From NCBI GenBank assembly GCA_029747015.1, contig JAKOGI010000368.1, positions 107,501 to 171,500 on the forward strand: 64,000 bases of DNA, written 5' to 3'. The DNA comes from Carnegiea gigantea (taxonomy: Eukaryota; Streptophyta; Magnoliopsida; Caryophyllales; Cactaceae). The notes under the pieces are model-generated. The model had not been told where the DNA came from. It did no database searches and was given only the letters and a program-made list of their open reading frames with translations. Positions 46,151-59,157 of the stretch are shown in pieces (position 1 is the stretch's first letter; every line of letters begins with the position of its first letter). The translations under genes were made by a program, and so were the position numbers.

Positions 46151-47600
<1,450 letters not shown>

Positions 47601-48349
47601 ATTTATTTGGGCACCAAAAGTGTTCATTTAAGTACTGTTAATCGCTTAGTTTTTACTTATAATCGAGATTATTTTTGGATTTTATTTGATTTTATCCTTT
47701 TTTACAAAAGAATAGTTCGATTAAACAATGGGCATAAAAAGTAGGCAACAAGAAGGCAGGACCGAGAAAATATGATCCAAATGCAGACGTTAGTGACTTG
47801 GTCCAGCAACTCACTTTCATTGGCCTAGTATCTGGCCTAGCACACAAACACAGCAATATCCAACCCAAAGGTGCCCAGCAATGCCCCCTCATATCAACCC
47901 AACACCTGTTGGACCTGTTGCCTAGCAGGAGAAGCAAAGAAAGAGAAGAAAAGGAGTCAGTAAGGTCCAGTTCCACCGTTTACCCCAGTCAATTTGTGGC
48001 TCAGTTCGTTCTTCCCCAGTCCACTCACCCTCTAAGTGAAGCAAGCCCAAGCGTGTTTTTCCATCGAACACATGCCCAAATCATTAGTAATCATCATGCT
48101 ATGTGATTGACTAACTTAGGGAAGAAATCTTTATTTGGCAAGTTAATATCGAGACAGATTAGGCAAGTGAAAATCTTAGGCATTGGGCATTTGTGATTGA
48201 TGTAAGGAAAATTAAGAAGGTCGATAAAAAAAGTTTGGGAAATAAGAAAATAGGTTGTAATATAGAAAGTGGAAGCGTTTGGGAATTATGATATCAATAT
48301 AATTAGGAAAGCATGGAGTGGTTGTTACTAGCATAAATAGGGGTCTTGG
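47601..48349 (+). repeat. Athila-2 3' LTR, first part
   Basis: It aligns with 39200-39965 and stops at 48349, where the minus-strand gypsy element begins (TGAACC). The second part resumes near 56186. Confidence 0.85.
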
Positions 48350-49365
48350 TGAACCATGGTAAAATTCATTGATCAAATAAAGGTATAAATCCTTGATGAT
48401 GAGCCCTAAATACTGATGAAGATCAATCTTCCCCAAGATAACCCAAGACAGAAAAACCTCAAATATTTTAGTGATTGATTCAGCGTAAGAACAATTGAAC
48501 AAAAGACATAAATCAACCCACCGTTTAATCCTCTAAAGCCAAGGCATCAATGATTAAATCGAAGGAATGAACTCAATTTCACCACCCTTCTTAGAGAGAA
48601 AGAAATTTGAGATTTTAAGAAAATAATAAGCATCAAGCTCTCATATCGTTAATTCAAGTCTGAGAAGTATTACAAGGATTAATTAAATAAATAGGGGAGT
48701 ACACCCTTCCCCAAGTCATGCACTAACCAATAGAATAACAAGGAAATTAGCTAATAAAATCCTAGCTAGTGGTGCAATTTTAAAGGGGTTATCTAGAATA
48801 TAACTTGAGCTGGAATTAGCTGCATTAGTGGTAGATTAGATTCATCCACTAAGTCAATTAGATGAGCCCTAGGCATATTTTTCTGAGGGCGACTCATAGA
48901 GGGTCTACCAGCTATGCAACAAATATTAGCCCTTAATTCATCCATTTGCCAGCCCAATTAATTCCTTAATAAAAAAGTGCAACCTTAGACCTTGCACCAA
49001 TGCTTCATTGATTTCCACCCTATATCTTCCTTGATACTTGGAATTAGGAGACTTTATATGTCTTGATGGAAACTAGATATTTGGGGCTATCCGTATAAAT
49101 ATAACTTGTGCAAATCGAAGCCTGTTTGCCCTTACAAAATGGAGCTAGAAATAAGACGAGGTGCTCTGTCTAGAAAATTGAAAATGAGCTAATGAAGTGA
49201 TTTTGGAGAATAAAGTAGCTAAGCCCCTTATTTAGGGCTACTAATTGCTCAATCACCTTTCCTGAGCTTACTTGGACTCGTCAAGGGTCCCAAGTCAACA
49301 TTAACCTAGAACGACCAAGTTCTTGATCTAAAGTTAACATTGAACCTACTTGGTTCAATACCCTT
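48350..49365 (-). repeat. 3' LTR of the minus-strand gypsy element
   Basis: Plus-strand start TGAACCATGGTAAAATTCAT matches TGAACGATGGTAAAATCCAT at 55164. Right limit approximate: similarity with the other LTR fades near CCTACTTGGT...CCCTTGCTT (49350-49372). A purine-rich AAGGGGGAAAGG (minus, 49409-49420) may be the polypurine tract. Confidence 0.8.
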
Positions 49366-50510
49366 GCTTGGGAGAGTAACTCCAATCCTGGCATGTGCTC
49401 CACATCAACCTTTCCCCCTTGAAGAGCATTTGCTTTCAAATCTTCATTGTGTTTTCCATCATCTTTAAGGTACATAGTGAGATCCCTAATGTTAAAGGTG
49501 GTGAATATTTGCATGTCTCCCAGAAGCTCTATTTTGTAGCCATTCTTTCCCACATTTTGTACCACCTTGCATGGACCATTTCCTCTACCATAAGCTTGTT
49601 CTTCCTTCTTGAAGGGAACCTTCCTTTCCTCAAGTGTAATCACATAAGATCTCCTGACTTTAACTCAAGATGAGTGTGATTCTTATTGGCTTTAAGTTTG
49701 TATTGCTCGTTCACTTTCTCAATTTGTGCACTCACTTACTCATGTGGCTTCTTCATTTCCTTTGCTCTTGCTTCAGCCTTAAAACTCACCTTTGATTCTT
49801 GAGAGACGGGAATAAGATCAATGGGAGTAAGGGGGTTAAGACCATAACATACCTCAAAGGAAGAATGAGAGGTAGCATAGGAAGGAGCCCGATTATAACG
49901 AATTCGGCCTAAGCAAGCTTGACATTCCAATCCCTTAAACTCTTACTCACCATATCCTTAGTAAGGTTATGAGAGTTCTATTTGTCATCTTCATTTATTC
50001 ATCGTTTTCAGTGTAGCAAGTAGTGTTAAAAAGCAACTTAGTCCCCACTAGTCTGCAAAGGGATCTCCAAAAGTGAGATAGAAATTTGGTGTTCCCATCC
50101 GAGACGATTGTTCTTGGAATACCGTAGAGCCTCACAATTTCTTGGAAGAAGAGGTCCACAACGTAGGTAGCATCTTTACTTTTGTGCCAAGCAATGAAGT
50201 AAGCTATCTTGGAAAATCGATCCACTACCATTATGATAGCACCTCTTTCCCTTGGTGTCCTTGGGAGGGCCACAATGAATTCTATGCTAATGTCATCCCA
50301 AGGCCTTGTAAAATCGTAGAAAAGGAGTGCAGAGGCCTTTATGAAAGTGACTCTTAACCGTATGACAAATATTACACCTTGTGATAACCTTATGAACATG
50401 CTCTCCCATCTTGGGTGAATAAAAATATTCCTTCAGTATCATAAGGGTCTTGTTAATGCCAAAGTGACCTGTTAAGGCTCCTCCATGAGTCTCCTTAACA
50501 ATCATGTCCC
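49281..50510 (-). pseudogene. Gypsy integrase with C-terminal barrel (broken)
   Basis: Minus strand. The H2C2 finger is ETHGGALTGHFGINKTLMIL...CNICHTVKSHFH (50370-50490). The core has DISIEFIVALPRTPRERGAI, IMVVDRFSKIAYFIAWHKS (50195-50300; catalytic Asp), GIPRTIVSDGNTKFLSHFW (50070-50130; second Asp). AYNRAPSYATSHSSFEVCYG follows (about 49830-49890), then a C-terminal barrel-like block GPCKVVQNVGKNGYKIELLG and TTFNIRDLTMYL (49475-49580). A stop separates the finger from the core and another follows TENDE. Confidence 0.85.
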
Positions 50511-51130
50511 TTAAAGGACTCTTAGGGATGCAAAGCTTATTTCCTTTGAAGAGGAAACCATTTTATAAAGTGAAAGAGCCAAAGGTAGAGGGATCCTCCA
50601 CCACTTCATGAAGTCTTTATCCTCTTTGTATAAAGCTTTGATGGAATGGAATTCAAGGACCTTGGCCTCAAGGACCGAGAGGAGAGTATACATTATTGAC
50701 AATGTGTCGGTCATGACATTCTCTCTACCACTCTTATGCTTGAAAAAGAAGGTGAAAGATTGAAGGAATTCAACCCACTTGGTGGGTATTATGTTCAACT
50801 TGTGTCAGCTATTGATGTAAGACAATGCCTTGTATCGGAATGGAACACAAACCGTTTCGGCATGAGGTAATGACTCCAATATTCCAAGGCTCTAACAATG
50901 GTATAGAATTACTTATCATAAGTAGCGTAGTTGAGTCTTGAACTATTTAAATTGTCACTAAAGAAGGCCAGAGGGCTCTTGGCTTGAGTAAGAACTGCTC
51001 TAATTCCAATGCCACTAGCATCACACTCAACTTTAAAAAGGACATCGAAGTTGGGAACAACCAAGATAGGAGCCAAACATAGCCTATCCTTGATTGCTTC
51101 AAAGGCCTTTTTAGCGGCCTTTGTCTACTC
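50511..51130 (-). pseudogene. Gypsy RNase H (broken)
   Basis: Minus strand. FDVLFKVECDASGIGIRAVL (about 50995-51050; catalytic Asp in DAS), AKSPLAFFSDNLNSSRLNYA (about 50925-50985), YTIVRALEYW (about 50875-50910), then [20 protein letters not shown] (50720-50780; family W.eFlq.F.f..kHk.G..N). A frameshift and stops are present. Confidence 0.82.
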
Positions 51131-51519
51131 AAAGCTGCCTTTCTTCATGCATTTGGTTAAAGGAGCCATAATGGAGCTAAAGCCTTTGATGAACTGGCGT
51201 TAAAAAAAGGACAATCACGGAAGGTTCGAACTTTTGTGAATGAGGTGGGGGTAAGTCAACTCTTGATAGTCTCAACCGTAGATTATTCAATTAAATTCCC
51301 TCACTGGACACAACATAGTTAAGAAAGATAACCTGAGGAGTGAATAATTCTCACTTCTCAAGCTTTTGTTGCCTCAAGACTTGGAACACTTGAGAAAGAT
51401 GTTCTACGTAAGATGTCTCATCATGGCTATATACCAAGATATCGTCAAAATACAACACCATAAATTACCTAATGAATGGTCTTGGGAACTCATTCATGAG
51501 CCTCATGAAGGTACTAGGA
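51131..51519 (-). pseudogene. Gypsy reverse transcriptase, C-terminal part (broken)
   Basis: Minus strand. STFMRLMNEFPRPFI is followed by VLYFDDILVYS at about 51420-51455, the intact YFDD catalytic box. HVEHLSQVFQVLRQQKL follows (51365-51415), and MAPLTKCMKKGSFEWTKAAK at about 51105-51165. It is cut at 51519 by the RTE insertion and continues upstream at 52537. Confidence 0.85.
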
Positions 51520-52536
51520 CGACGACGACGACAACAACAACAACAACAACAACAACACCTCCCAATGTAGATTCCATTTTCGCGGGGTCTAGGGAGATCC
51601 AGATATAGGCAACCTTACCTCCACTGGTATTCCTGCCCGTAGAGAGGCTGATTTAAAGAGACCCACAAAATACGATTTTACGAAAACATTTTATAGAAGG
51701 AGGATTTTATGAAAATATTTTGTGGAGAAGAACTAAGGATAAGCCGCAGGGGATGAATTAAGAAATATTAAAAAATCAGGTGGCAGTAGCTATGTAAATA
51801 TAAGTGTAACATAGCAGAGAAAGGTACTCTACCTTAACAAACAGATATAGGTAAACAATGTCTCTTCCCAGATACATATGCTACCTGCATGGAAACATGA
51901 CATACGAAAAAAACCCACTACCAAACCTACTCTACTGCGACCTGGTAACAACTACAAGGCTAACTCTCTGCGATCTAAGATCTTAATCCTATCCCGCCAT
52001 AATCTCCTATCCTGAGCCATATCCTTCGTTAACCCTACAACTTTTAAGTCCTCTCTAATCACCTCGTCCAAACTCTTCTTTGGTCGTCCCCTCCCTCTTT
52101 TATCTTCGGGGATTTTAAAACTCTCACATCTCTTCACTGGAGCATCCATATTCCTTCTTTTCACATGGCCAAACTATCTGAGTCTTATTTCTCTCATCTT
52201 ATCTTCGATGGGAGCCGCTTTCACTAAGTCTCTGATTACTCCATTACTAATTCTATCCATTCTTATATAACCACACATCCATCTAATCATCCTCATCTCT
52301 AATACCATTAACCTTTGAACCTGTGTCTTCTTTATAGGCCAACACTCCGATCCATATAATATAACAGGTCTAACTATCACATGATAAACTTTTCCTTTTA
52401 AACCTACAGGTATTTTCTTATCACACAGCACACCTGAAGCATACTTCCATTTTTACCATCCCACTTTTACACGATGGTTAACATCTTCATCAATGTCCCC
52501 TTTCTAGTGAATGGTCGAGCCTAGATATTTAAACTA
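51520..52536 (-). mobile_element. RTE-type LINE, 5'-truncated, nested in the gypsy element
   Basis: A 15-bp duplication flanks the element: ATGAAGGTACTAGGA at 51505-51519 and ATGAAGGTATTAGGA at 52537-52551, one transition apart. The tail on the minus strand is (TTG)n/(TCG)n at 51520-51555, as in plant RTE elements. Only the last third of the reverse transcriptase ORF and the short 3' region remain, so the copy was truncated when it inserted. Confidence 0.92.
51952..52536 (-). pseudogene. RTE reverse transcriptase C-terminus (broken)
   Basis: Minus strand. FKYLGSTIH (about 52505-52533), GKVYHVIVRPVILYGSECWP and EMRMIRWMCGYIRMDRISNG (52230-52400), DKMREIRLR (stop at 52174), then MKRRNMDAPVKRCESFKIPE, RGRGRPKKSLDEVIREDLKV (52010-52164) and RRLWRDRIKI. 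These are the diagnostic thumb and tail of plant RTE reverse transcriptase (LYGSECW ... RWMCG ... RGRPKK). One stop separates the two open parts. The catalytic half is absent. Confidence 0.9.
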
Positions 52537-53150
52537 ATGAAGGTATTAGGAGCATTGGATAAATCAAAAGGCATCACAAGCTATTTAGACAACCCATACT
52601 TGGTCTTAAAAGCAGTCTTCCATTCATCTCCTTCTTTCATCCTAATTTGGTGGTATCCACTCCTAAGGCCAAATTTGGAAGAGAACTTGGACCCCTGCAA
52701 CTCAACAAGCATATCAACTAATTACGAAATAAGAAATCAATACTTGATAGTGATGTTGTTTATGACCCCAGAATCAACACATATACATCAAATGTCATCC
52801 TTCTTATGTACTAAAAGGGTAGGAACCAAATATAGACTCAAAATTTCCTAATGTACCTATAGTCAAGTAACTCTTGGACTTGTTGTTAAAGCTCTTTTGA
52901 TTCATTAGGATTGCACCTATAGGTTGGCTTATTTGGCAAAGGAACACTTGGTAAGAGATCAATTCTCAATTCCTCTTAAAAGAGCGAGCCTAGGGGGCAA
53001 ATCATTGGAAAATGAATCCACACACTCTCTTAAGAGTGATTAAGCTCGCAAATGCATGGGTTTCACTTCCTCACATGTGTTTGATTCCACAATAAGTAAG
53101 GCAAATAAAGATTGGCTCTTATTAATGACTCTCTCAACCTTTGTTTCGCT
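52537..53150 (-). pseudogene. Gypsy reverse transcriptase, N-terminal part (broken)
   Basis: Minus strand. LSNAPNTF at about 52545-52570 joins in frame with STFMRLMN at the other side of the RTE insertion. Upstream, phrases corresponding to the WRM-, [10 protein letters not shown] and PFxLSNAP-type blocks are present but heavily broken (52570-52960). Confidence 0.7.
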
Positions 53151-53700
53151 CATATATAAGCTTTCTCACTTCCCTTTCCCGGTTTAAATTTGAGGGGTTT
53201 ATGTGGGGGTAATGGGGTCAAAGTAAGACTACAACCCTTGTGTTTAAATGTATATGTATTAATATGCCTATCATGAATCACATGATTATCAAACAACCAA
53301 GGCTACCAAGTAAAAACTGACATGCATTCATAGGTAGGACATGACATAGTACCTCACCATGATGTGGGCCAATCAAAAATGCAATAAGAGCTTGCTTAGA
53401 AATGGTTACCTCACTTCCTCGCTTGAGCCATTGAGGAGAATAAGGGGTAGAACACACCTTAGTGGGTGATTGAAGCTTTTCAATGACTGTTGTGGAAGTT
53501 ACATTGGTGCAACTCCCTCAATAATGAGCTGACACACATCATAGATAGTGCGTCAGGTATGAAAGATTTTCCCCTCTTGGCTTGGTTCACAAGGAGCCTC
53601 TTGGACATGGAGTGCTCTTCGCATTACCAAGAGTTCACCCACATCTGGAGTGACTAAAGTTTGATCCTTATTTTTGAATTTATCCTTACTAGTTGCTTCC
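53151..53700 (-). pseudogene. Gypsy protease region (broken)
   Basis: Minus strand. PWLFDNHVIHDRHINTYTFK (about 53245-53305) followed by LTPLPP matches the flap and C-terminal part of chromovirus proteases (WLYDxxVxHDGxxNTYSF). The region holding the DTG/DSGA site, expected near 53400-53500, could not be read. Confidence 0.65.
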
Positions 53701-54700
53701 TCAATAGCTTACATTTCTTCCACTTCCCTAATGGTGAGAATTTCCCGATTGGGACAATCCACTTAGAAGTGTCTTTAACCATGGCATTTGAAGCACTTCT
53801 CATCTCTAACCTCTTTGGTGCTTCACTAGCTGTCCTTTTACCCTTATCAAGAGCTTTGATAGGTATAGGGGTAGTGTAAACTTTGTTGTGGGAGGAGTAA
53901 TCCTTAAGGGTGCTTTATGGGAGTCATTTGAAAGGATTTTCGACCCTTGAGTTGTTTTTTAATTTTGATGGCCAGGTGGCACACATTATCAAAGGTAAAG
54001 CAAGGTTATAAACCCACCTCGTTAGCAATGCTAAGAGACAACCACTAAATGAACCTAGCAATCTTGAGTTTAAGCTCTTCATCTAAGCTAGCCCTCATTT
54101 GGAGTTGTTCAAACTCTCTAATGTACTCTTCTACCTTTAGATCCTCTTGATTGAGAGAGGTAATCTTAAGGTAAAGTTCTTACCTATAAAAGGAGGGTAG
54201 GAATCTCTTATCTATATGCTTTTTGATCTTGGACCAAGTTTTGATTTTGGATTTGGCTTCTCTAGCCTTCTCTTCTTCAAGTGCTTATACCATAGTAAAG
54301 CATACCCCTTCAATTAAGAATGGCCAACTTGAAGGACTTTTCATCATTGTACTCTTTGAGTTCATTGATCCTTTGAATAGCTTGCACTCAATAAAGATAG
54401 TTCTTCTGGTTAAGATTGTCATCAAATTCCAAAGCCTCAACTTTGAGATCTCTAAGGTCATTCCTTGGATGCTTCTTATTCTTAACCCTCCTTCATTATC
54501 ATTAAAGTCTTCATGAGAGGAAGAGTATGTGATGTCAATAGGATTTACATCATAGCCTTGATGGTAAGACTTTTATTGTGCAGATCCCTCACTTGTTCAG
54601 CTCTTTAGTGAGCATCCTTGCTTGCTTTTGAAGCTCAATAATGGCTTGTCTCTTCGTATCTCATGGGCTTGCTCAAGAGGAATGCCCTTATAGTGAAAAG
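53701..54700 (-). pseudogene. Gypsy gag with CCHC knuckle (broken)
   Basis: Minus strand. KTWSKIKKHIDKRFLPSFYR (about 54185-54245), ITSLNQEDLKVEEYIREFEQ and LQMRASLDEELKLKIARFI (54045-54165), then a knuckle CFKCHG*RHF*VDC near 53750-53795 with two stops inside. The order is that of Ty3/gypsy gag. The N-terminus near 54700 is not defined. Confidence 0.8.
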
Positions 54701-55149
54701 CGTCTCCCTTCATTGGTCATCGTTGGTAGTAGTTTGAAGGTGAAAAAAGGGTAAAGCATGGAAAACGGAGGAGGCATGGGCATGCTAGAGGTGGCACGGG
54801 CAAGAAAATGAAAAACATAGAGTGGAGGTCGTGCCAATATCTGGAAAATTTTTTTGTAAGCATGAGGGTGGCATGGTCATGCCAGGTAGCATGGTAGGCC
54901 ATGTCAAAATTCTATCGGGGTTATTTTTTATTTTTATTTTTTTTGGGTGAAGGCTTTTGTGTGGAGTTTTAGTGATGTGTTTAGGTTAGGGATTTTGTTT
55001 GGGCTATAATTAGGGTTCTATGTGGATTAAATAAGAGATTTAGAGAGAGGGAGAACTAAAGGGAAAACATGATAGAAAAGAATAGAATTTAAGCAAATCA
55101 AAACACAAGATTGATGGATTTTATGCTTACCAAGATTAAGGAACTTTGT

Positions 55150-55161
55150 GCTCCAATACCA
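55150..55161 (-). other. Primer-binding site of the minus-strand gypsy element
   Basis: Minus strand TGGTATTGGAGC, two bases from the LTR edge. It is the iMet complement TGGTATCAGAGC with two changes. Confidence 0.8.
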
Positions 55162-55163
55162 AA

Positions 55164-56185
55164 TGAACGATGGTAAAATCCATTGATTAAATAAAGGTAT
55201 AAATCCTTGATGATGAGTCCAAAATGTTGGTAAAGATCAATCACCCCAAAGATAATCCAAGAGAGAGAGAAAAACTCCAAATCTTCTAGTGATTTATTCG
55301 ACTTGAGAAAATTGAACAAAAGAGATAAATCAATCTACCCTTTAATCCTCTAAAGTTAAGGCACCAAGGATTAAATGGAAGGGATGAACTCAATTTCACC
55401 ACCCGCCTTAGAGGGATAAAGAAATTTAAGATTTTGAGAAAATACTAAGCATCAAGCTCTCATATCATTAATTCAAGTCTGAGAAATATTACAAGGATCA
55501 AGCAAATAAATAGGAGAGTACCCCCGTCTCCAAGTCATGCACTAACCAATAGGATTACAAGAAAATTAGCCAATGAAATCCTAACTAGTGGTGTGCAATT
55601 TTAAAGGGGTCATCTATAGTATAAACTGAGCTGAAATGGGCTGCATTAATGCTAAATTGGATGAGTCATCCACTATCTCAATTGAATGAGTTATAGGGAG
55701 ATTTTCCTATGGGTGACTCATAGAGGAGTCCAATAGTTTTCCAAGAAATATTAGCCCTTAATGCATTTATTTGCTAACTCAATTAATTCCTTAATAAAAA
55801 AATGTGCACATCCACACCCTGCACGAACCCTTGTTGGATTTTCACCCCATCTCTTCCTCGGTACTTAAAATTATGAGATATTATATGGCTTAATGAAAAC
55901 TAGACATCTGACGCTATATGTACATATATAACTTGTCCGAATTGGAGCCCGTTTGCCTTTCCAAAATAGAGCTAGAAGTAAGATAAGGTGTTCTGCCTAG
56001 AACAATGAAAATGAGCTAATGAAATGGTTGTGGAGAATAAAATAGCTAAACTCCTTATTTGGGATTGTTGATTGACCAACCACCTTTTCTAAGCTTAGTT
56101 GACCTCTTTAAGGGTCAACATTAACCTAGGAGGACGAAGTCCTTAACTCAAAGTCAACATTAAGCCTACTTGGTATGCCCTTGCT
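55164..56185 (-). repeat. 5' LTR of the minus-strand gypsy element
   Basis: Aligns with 48350-49365 throughout (for example CACCAAGGATTAAAT / CATCAATGATTAAAT, TAAAGGGGT(C/T)ATCTA). The outer limit near 56180-56190 is judged from where Athila-2 LTR similarity resumes. Confidence 0.82.
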
Positions 56186-56826
56186 TTGTAAATCACCAAT
56201 TGATGTCCCTCTTAATTCTATCCTTAGTACTAGCATTTTAAATGTTATTGTAATTGTAGAAATTCTTTTGAGTTAAGTTTAATTTCAACTTCTTATTCTA
56301 GTTTCAATTTAATTTTTCTAGTTCTAATACTAGTTTAATTTTTTAGTTCTAGCTGCAATTCAAATTTTCAACTTTTAGTTTTAATTCAAGTTTATTAGTT
56401 TCAATTTTAGTTTAATTTTTGCTACTTCAAAAATTCTATTATTCAAAGTTTCAACTTTTATTACTTATTCAGGCTAATGGTGGATATTGAAGTCTTGTGG
56501 TGATCACTCATTCGTGGTTCGAAACTTCTCCATTGATTTTTCTAGCACTTATGGTACACAATTATCTCTATTAATTGTAAGCAACTAAGTTAATCTCTTT
56601 CTCTCCTCTTTAATTGGGATAGTGTTAATTTTATGCTCTATTTTTAGGTTAGATTTTTGTGAGATTCTTTGCTATTATTTCTAATTAGTTTTAGTTAGGT
56701 TGTTTAGTTTAGTTTAGCAGTTTAATACTAGTAATTAAATTCAACTTATCCATATTGACAACATGTATAGTGCTATAACTACGGTTGTACACTTGGAATT
56801 TATTTTTATAGTTCTAGATAAACAAT
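56186..56826 (+). repeat. Athila-2 3' LTR, second part
   Basis: It aligns with 39970-40600 from CTTCTTAATTCTA / CTCTTAATTCTA through AGTGCTACAGCAACAGTTGT / AGTGCTATAACTACGGTTGT. It ends near ACAATA at 56826. Confidence 0.82.
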
Positions 56827-59157
56827 AGAAATTATCATCGTAACCTATCTCTTTATCCTTTGTTAATTATCTTATTAACCTTGATATAAAAAATTTTCTT
56901 AACCAATCTCTTCATGCTTTATCAATTGTCAGTTTTCTACCCACCCTAGACATCCTTTTCTATTAAAACCGTCATTTGACTCAGTTTCAATGCCCTCAGT
57001 TTTAAGCATTTTCTCCTAATTTACTACCCCATGTCCCTTTTCTTCTCTAAAATCATCAAACCCTTCCCCCCTCAATTTCATGACCCGTGATTCCTATTTT
57101 TTTGCTTTGTTTTGGATTTTTTGTTATCTTCCTATTTATTATTCTAATCTTCCTGCAAAATGCAAACTTAAAGTAAATATTTTTAATTAAGAAATTTTAT
57201 TAATGCATTAGCTAAAGTCTTAAATGCAACTCCTTCTGTAAATGTGTTAAGTCATCATGTTATTATCCCTCATTAATTATGCCTTCTTTTAATCTATTGA
57301 GATCATTGATTGCAAAAGTTACAAGTGATTAGTACAATTCTTTTTCGTTTCTCTATTAAGTAAAATAAACTTTTTATATATTTTTTATTTTTTAGGGAGG
57401 GTTTATTAAGTTTTTGATGTGTCTCTTTACTCCCATTTTCACATGTGTTAATTGTTAATGTGTTATTCAGTTGTCGGTTTTGACAATTTATATGAATTAT
57501 ACATTCCTCAAATCAAGGTTTCACTATATTATAAATCTTCTTCTAGACTACTTTAAATTTTGTATTCCATGATTTTTTTAATAAATACTTTATGGTTATG
57601 TAGTTATTCAACCGATTTGTAAATCATATTCTCAATCTTTCATTTGATATTGTCAAACTTATTCTCTCATTAACCTTCTCTGCTTTCTTTTAAAAAAGAT
57701 TTCTTAATTTTATGGTTTCTTCATTCAAAAAAAATTACAATTTTAAACAGATTTTATAATTAATTATATTAAGACCGATAACATCCCATGTAAGAGGTTA
57801 CCTAAAAAATATATACAAAGTTAATTTCATTGGCACAAGTATTGTGTGCATCACAAAATTATGTACATAATTTGAATATTTTTTAATGTTTCTTAACGTG
57901 TTTAAGAACTAATTCATCACAATTCATGAATTTTAGAAACCAAGCAAGGTTTAATAAAGGGGATGAAATTCTATGATCGTAAGTCACTAAGAAATCGAAA
58001 TTTGAGGCTAGAAAAGTTGGGAAAAAAGTCAAAAAAAAATTATCCCTTAATGTTTCCACATTGTTATTGATCAATATTTATCTTCGAGATTTTCAATTCA
58101 ATAGCTTGTTTCAAAATAATTATGATCTCCATTATAACAATTTGATTTATAGATTTTCAATTCAAGGTGTCTTTTCATGAGTACAAGGTTTTCTCTAGTG
58201 CCGATGTTTGTAGATGTATGTTTCATCTTCATCTTAACGCCAGCCAACAATCACATGAGATATGGACACAAGTCCTCCACAGAAATGGGGCGGGGCCTTC
58301 CTTCAGTTGAACTTGGACATATGCATATTGGACTCATTTGCCTAGGTTGAGAGGAGATAACATGAAAAATATGTATCAGTATTTCATGTTGGACATCAAA
58401 ACAATAATTTGTTTCTTAAAAGCCAACTTTTGTCCAAATATAATCACAAAGAGTTTTAATAATTGAAGTCATACAATTTTCTTTCTTTCTTTTTAGACTA
58501 TCATTGAAAAGTAACCGCTAGGAATATTCATTGCCATAAGTTGTTTCAAAACAATTACAATCTCAAGCTTAACATCTTCATTTATAAATTTTCAAACCAA
58601 GATATATCTTCTTTACTTGAATACACAATCCTTTTCTCTCCCATTGACTATGGATGTATTGTTATCTCTATTTTTTAGGTTAACTCATTAATCACTTGAT
58701 ATATATACATACAAGTTATGGCCCAAAAAAAAAAAAAAAACAATGAACTTCCTCCCTCCCTAAACATTAATCCATTTGAAAATATATGTGCCAAAAAAAA
58801 GTATTGAACTCTCAAATTTCACCTCAAAATTTTGATTTATTTCTTAAGAACAACATATATTAAAAGCTCATCACCTCAAGTTTAAATCAGGTACTGTAAC
58901 TTGAATTGCCAATACTCCATTGAAAGGTACTATAACTTGAATCGCCAATACTCCATTGAAAATAATCAATATCAGCAGTTTGGATATATCTTTTTTAGGA
59001 TCTCTACTTTTTACAACTAATTATAAAGTATCCCAACTTTTGATGAGATGCTTTTGTACGCATTTTTTATATAAAAAGTCGTAACTACCCTTCAATAAAA
59101 TAGAATAATTTAAAAATCTACATTAAATATGGAAATGTAATCAAAACACCATGAAAG
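56827..59157. other. AT-rich sequence with a diverged direct duplication
   Basis: No gene is seen. Two related blocks lie about 440 bp apart: 58098-58230 and 58533-58660. They share TTGTTTCAAAA(T/C)AATTA, ATTTATA(G/A)ATTTTCAA and GTTTTCTCT / CTTTTCTCT in the same order. A poly(A) run lies at 58723-58740. Confidence 0.5.

Larger units (their letters stand above)
48350..56185 (-). mobile_element. Ty3/gypsy element (minus strand) nested in the Athila-2 3' LTR
   Basis: LTRs lie at 48350-about 49365 and 55164-about 56185, with matching phrases such as AAATAAAGGTATAAATCCTTGATGATGAG and AGCATCAAGCTCTCATATC (read in parts). The primer site, beside the right LTR, is iMet-like. Domains read on the minus strand from right to left: gag with CCHC knuckle, protease, reverse transcriptase, RNase H, integrase, and a chromovirus-type C-terminal barrel. 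An RTE LINE (51520-52536) interrupts the reverse transcriptase. The outer LTR sequence continues on both sides, which proves nesting. LTR inner limits are uncertain by about 40 bp. Confidence 0.88.

Noticed and set aside
49378..49407. LTR border at 49407 defined by CATCA before the purine tract
   Set aside because: The partner LTR lacks the last 35 bp of this segment, so I kept a border near 49365 and noted the uncertainty.
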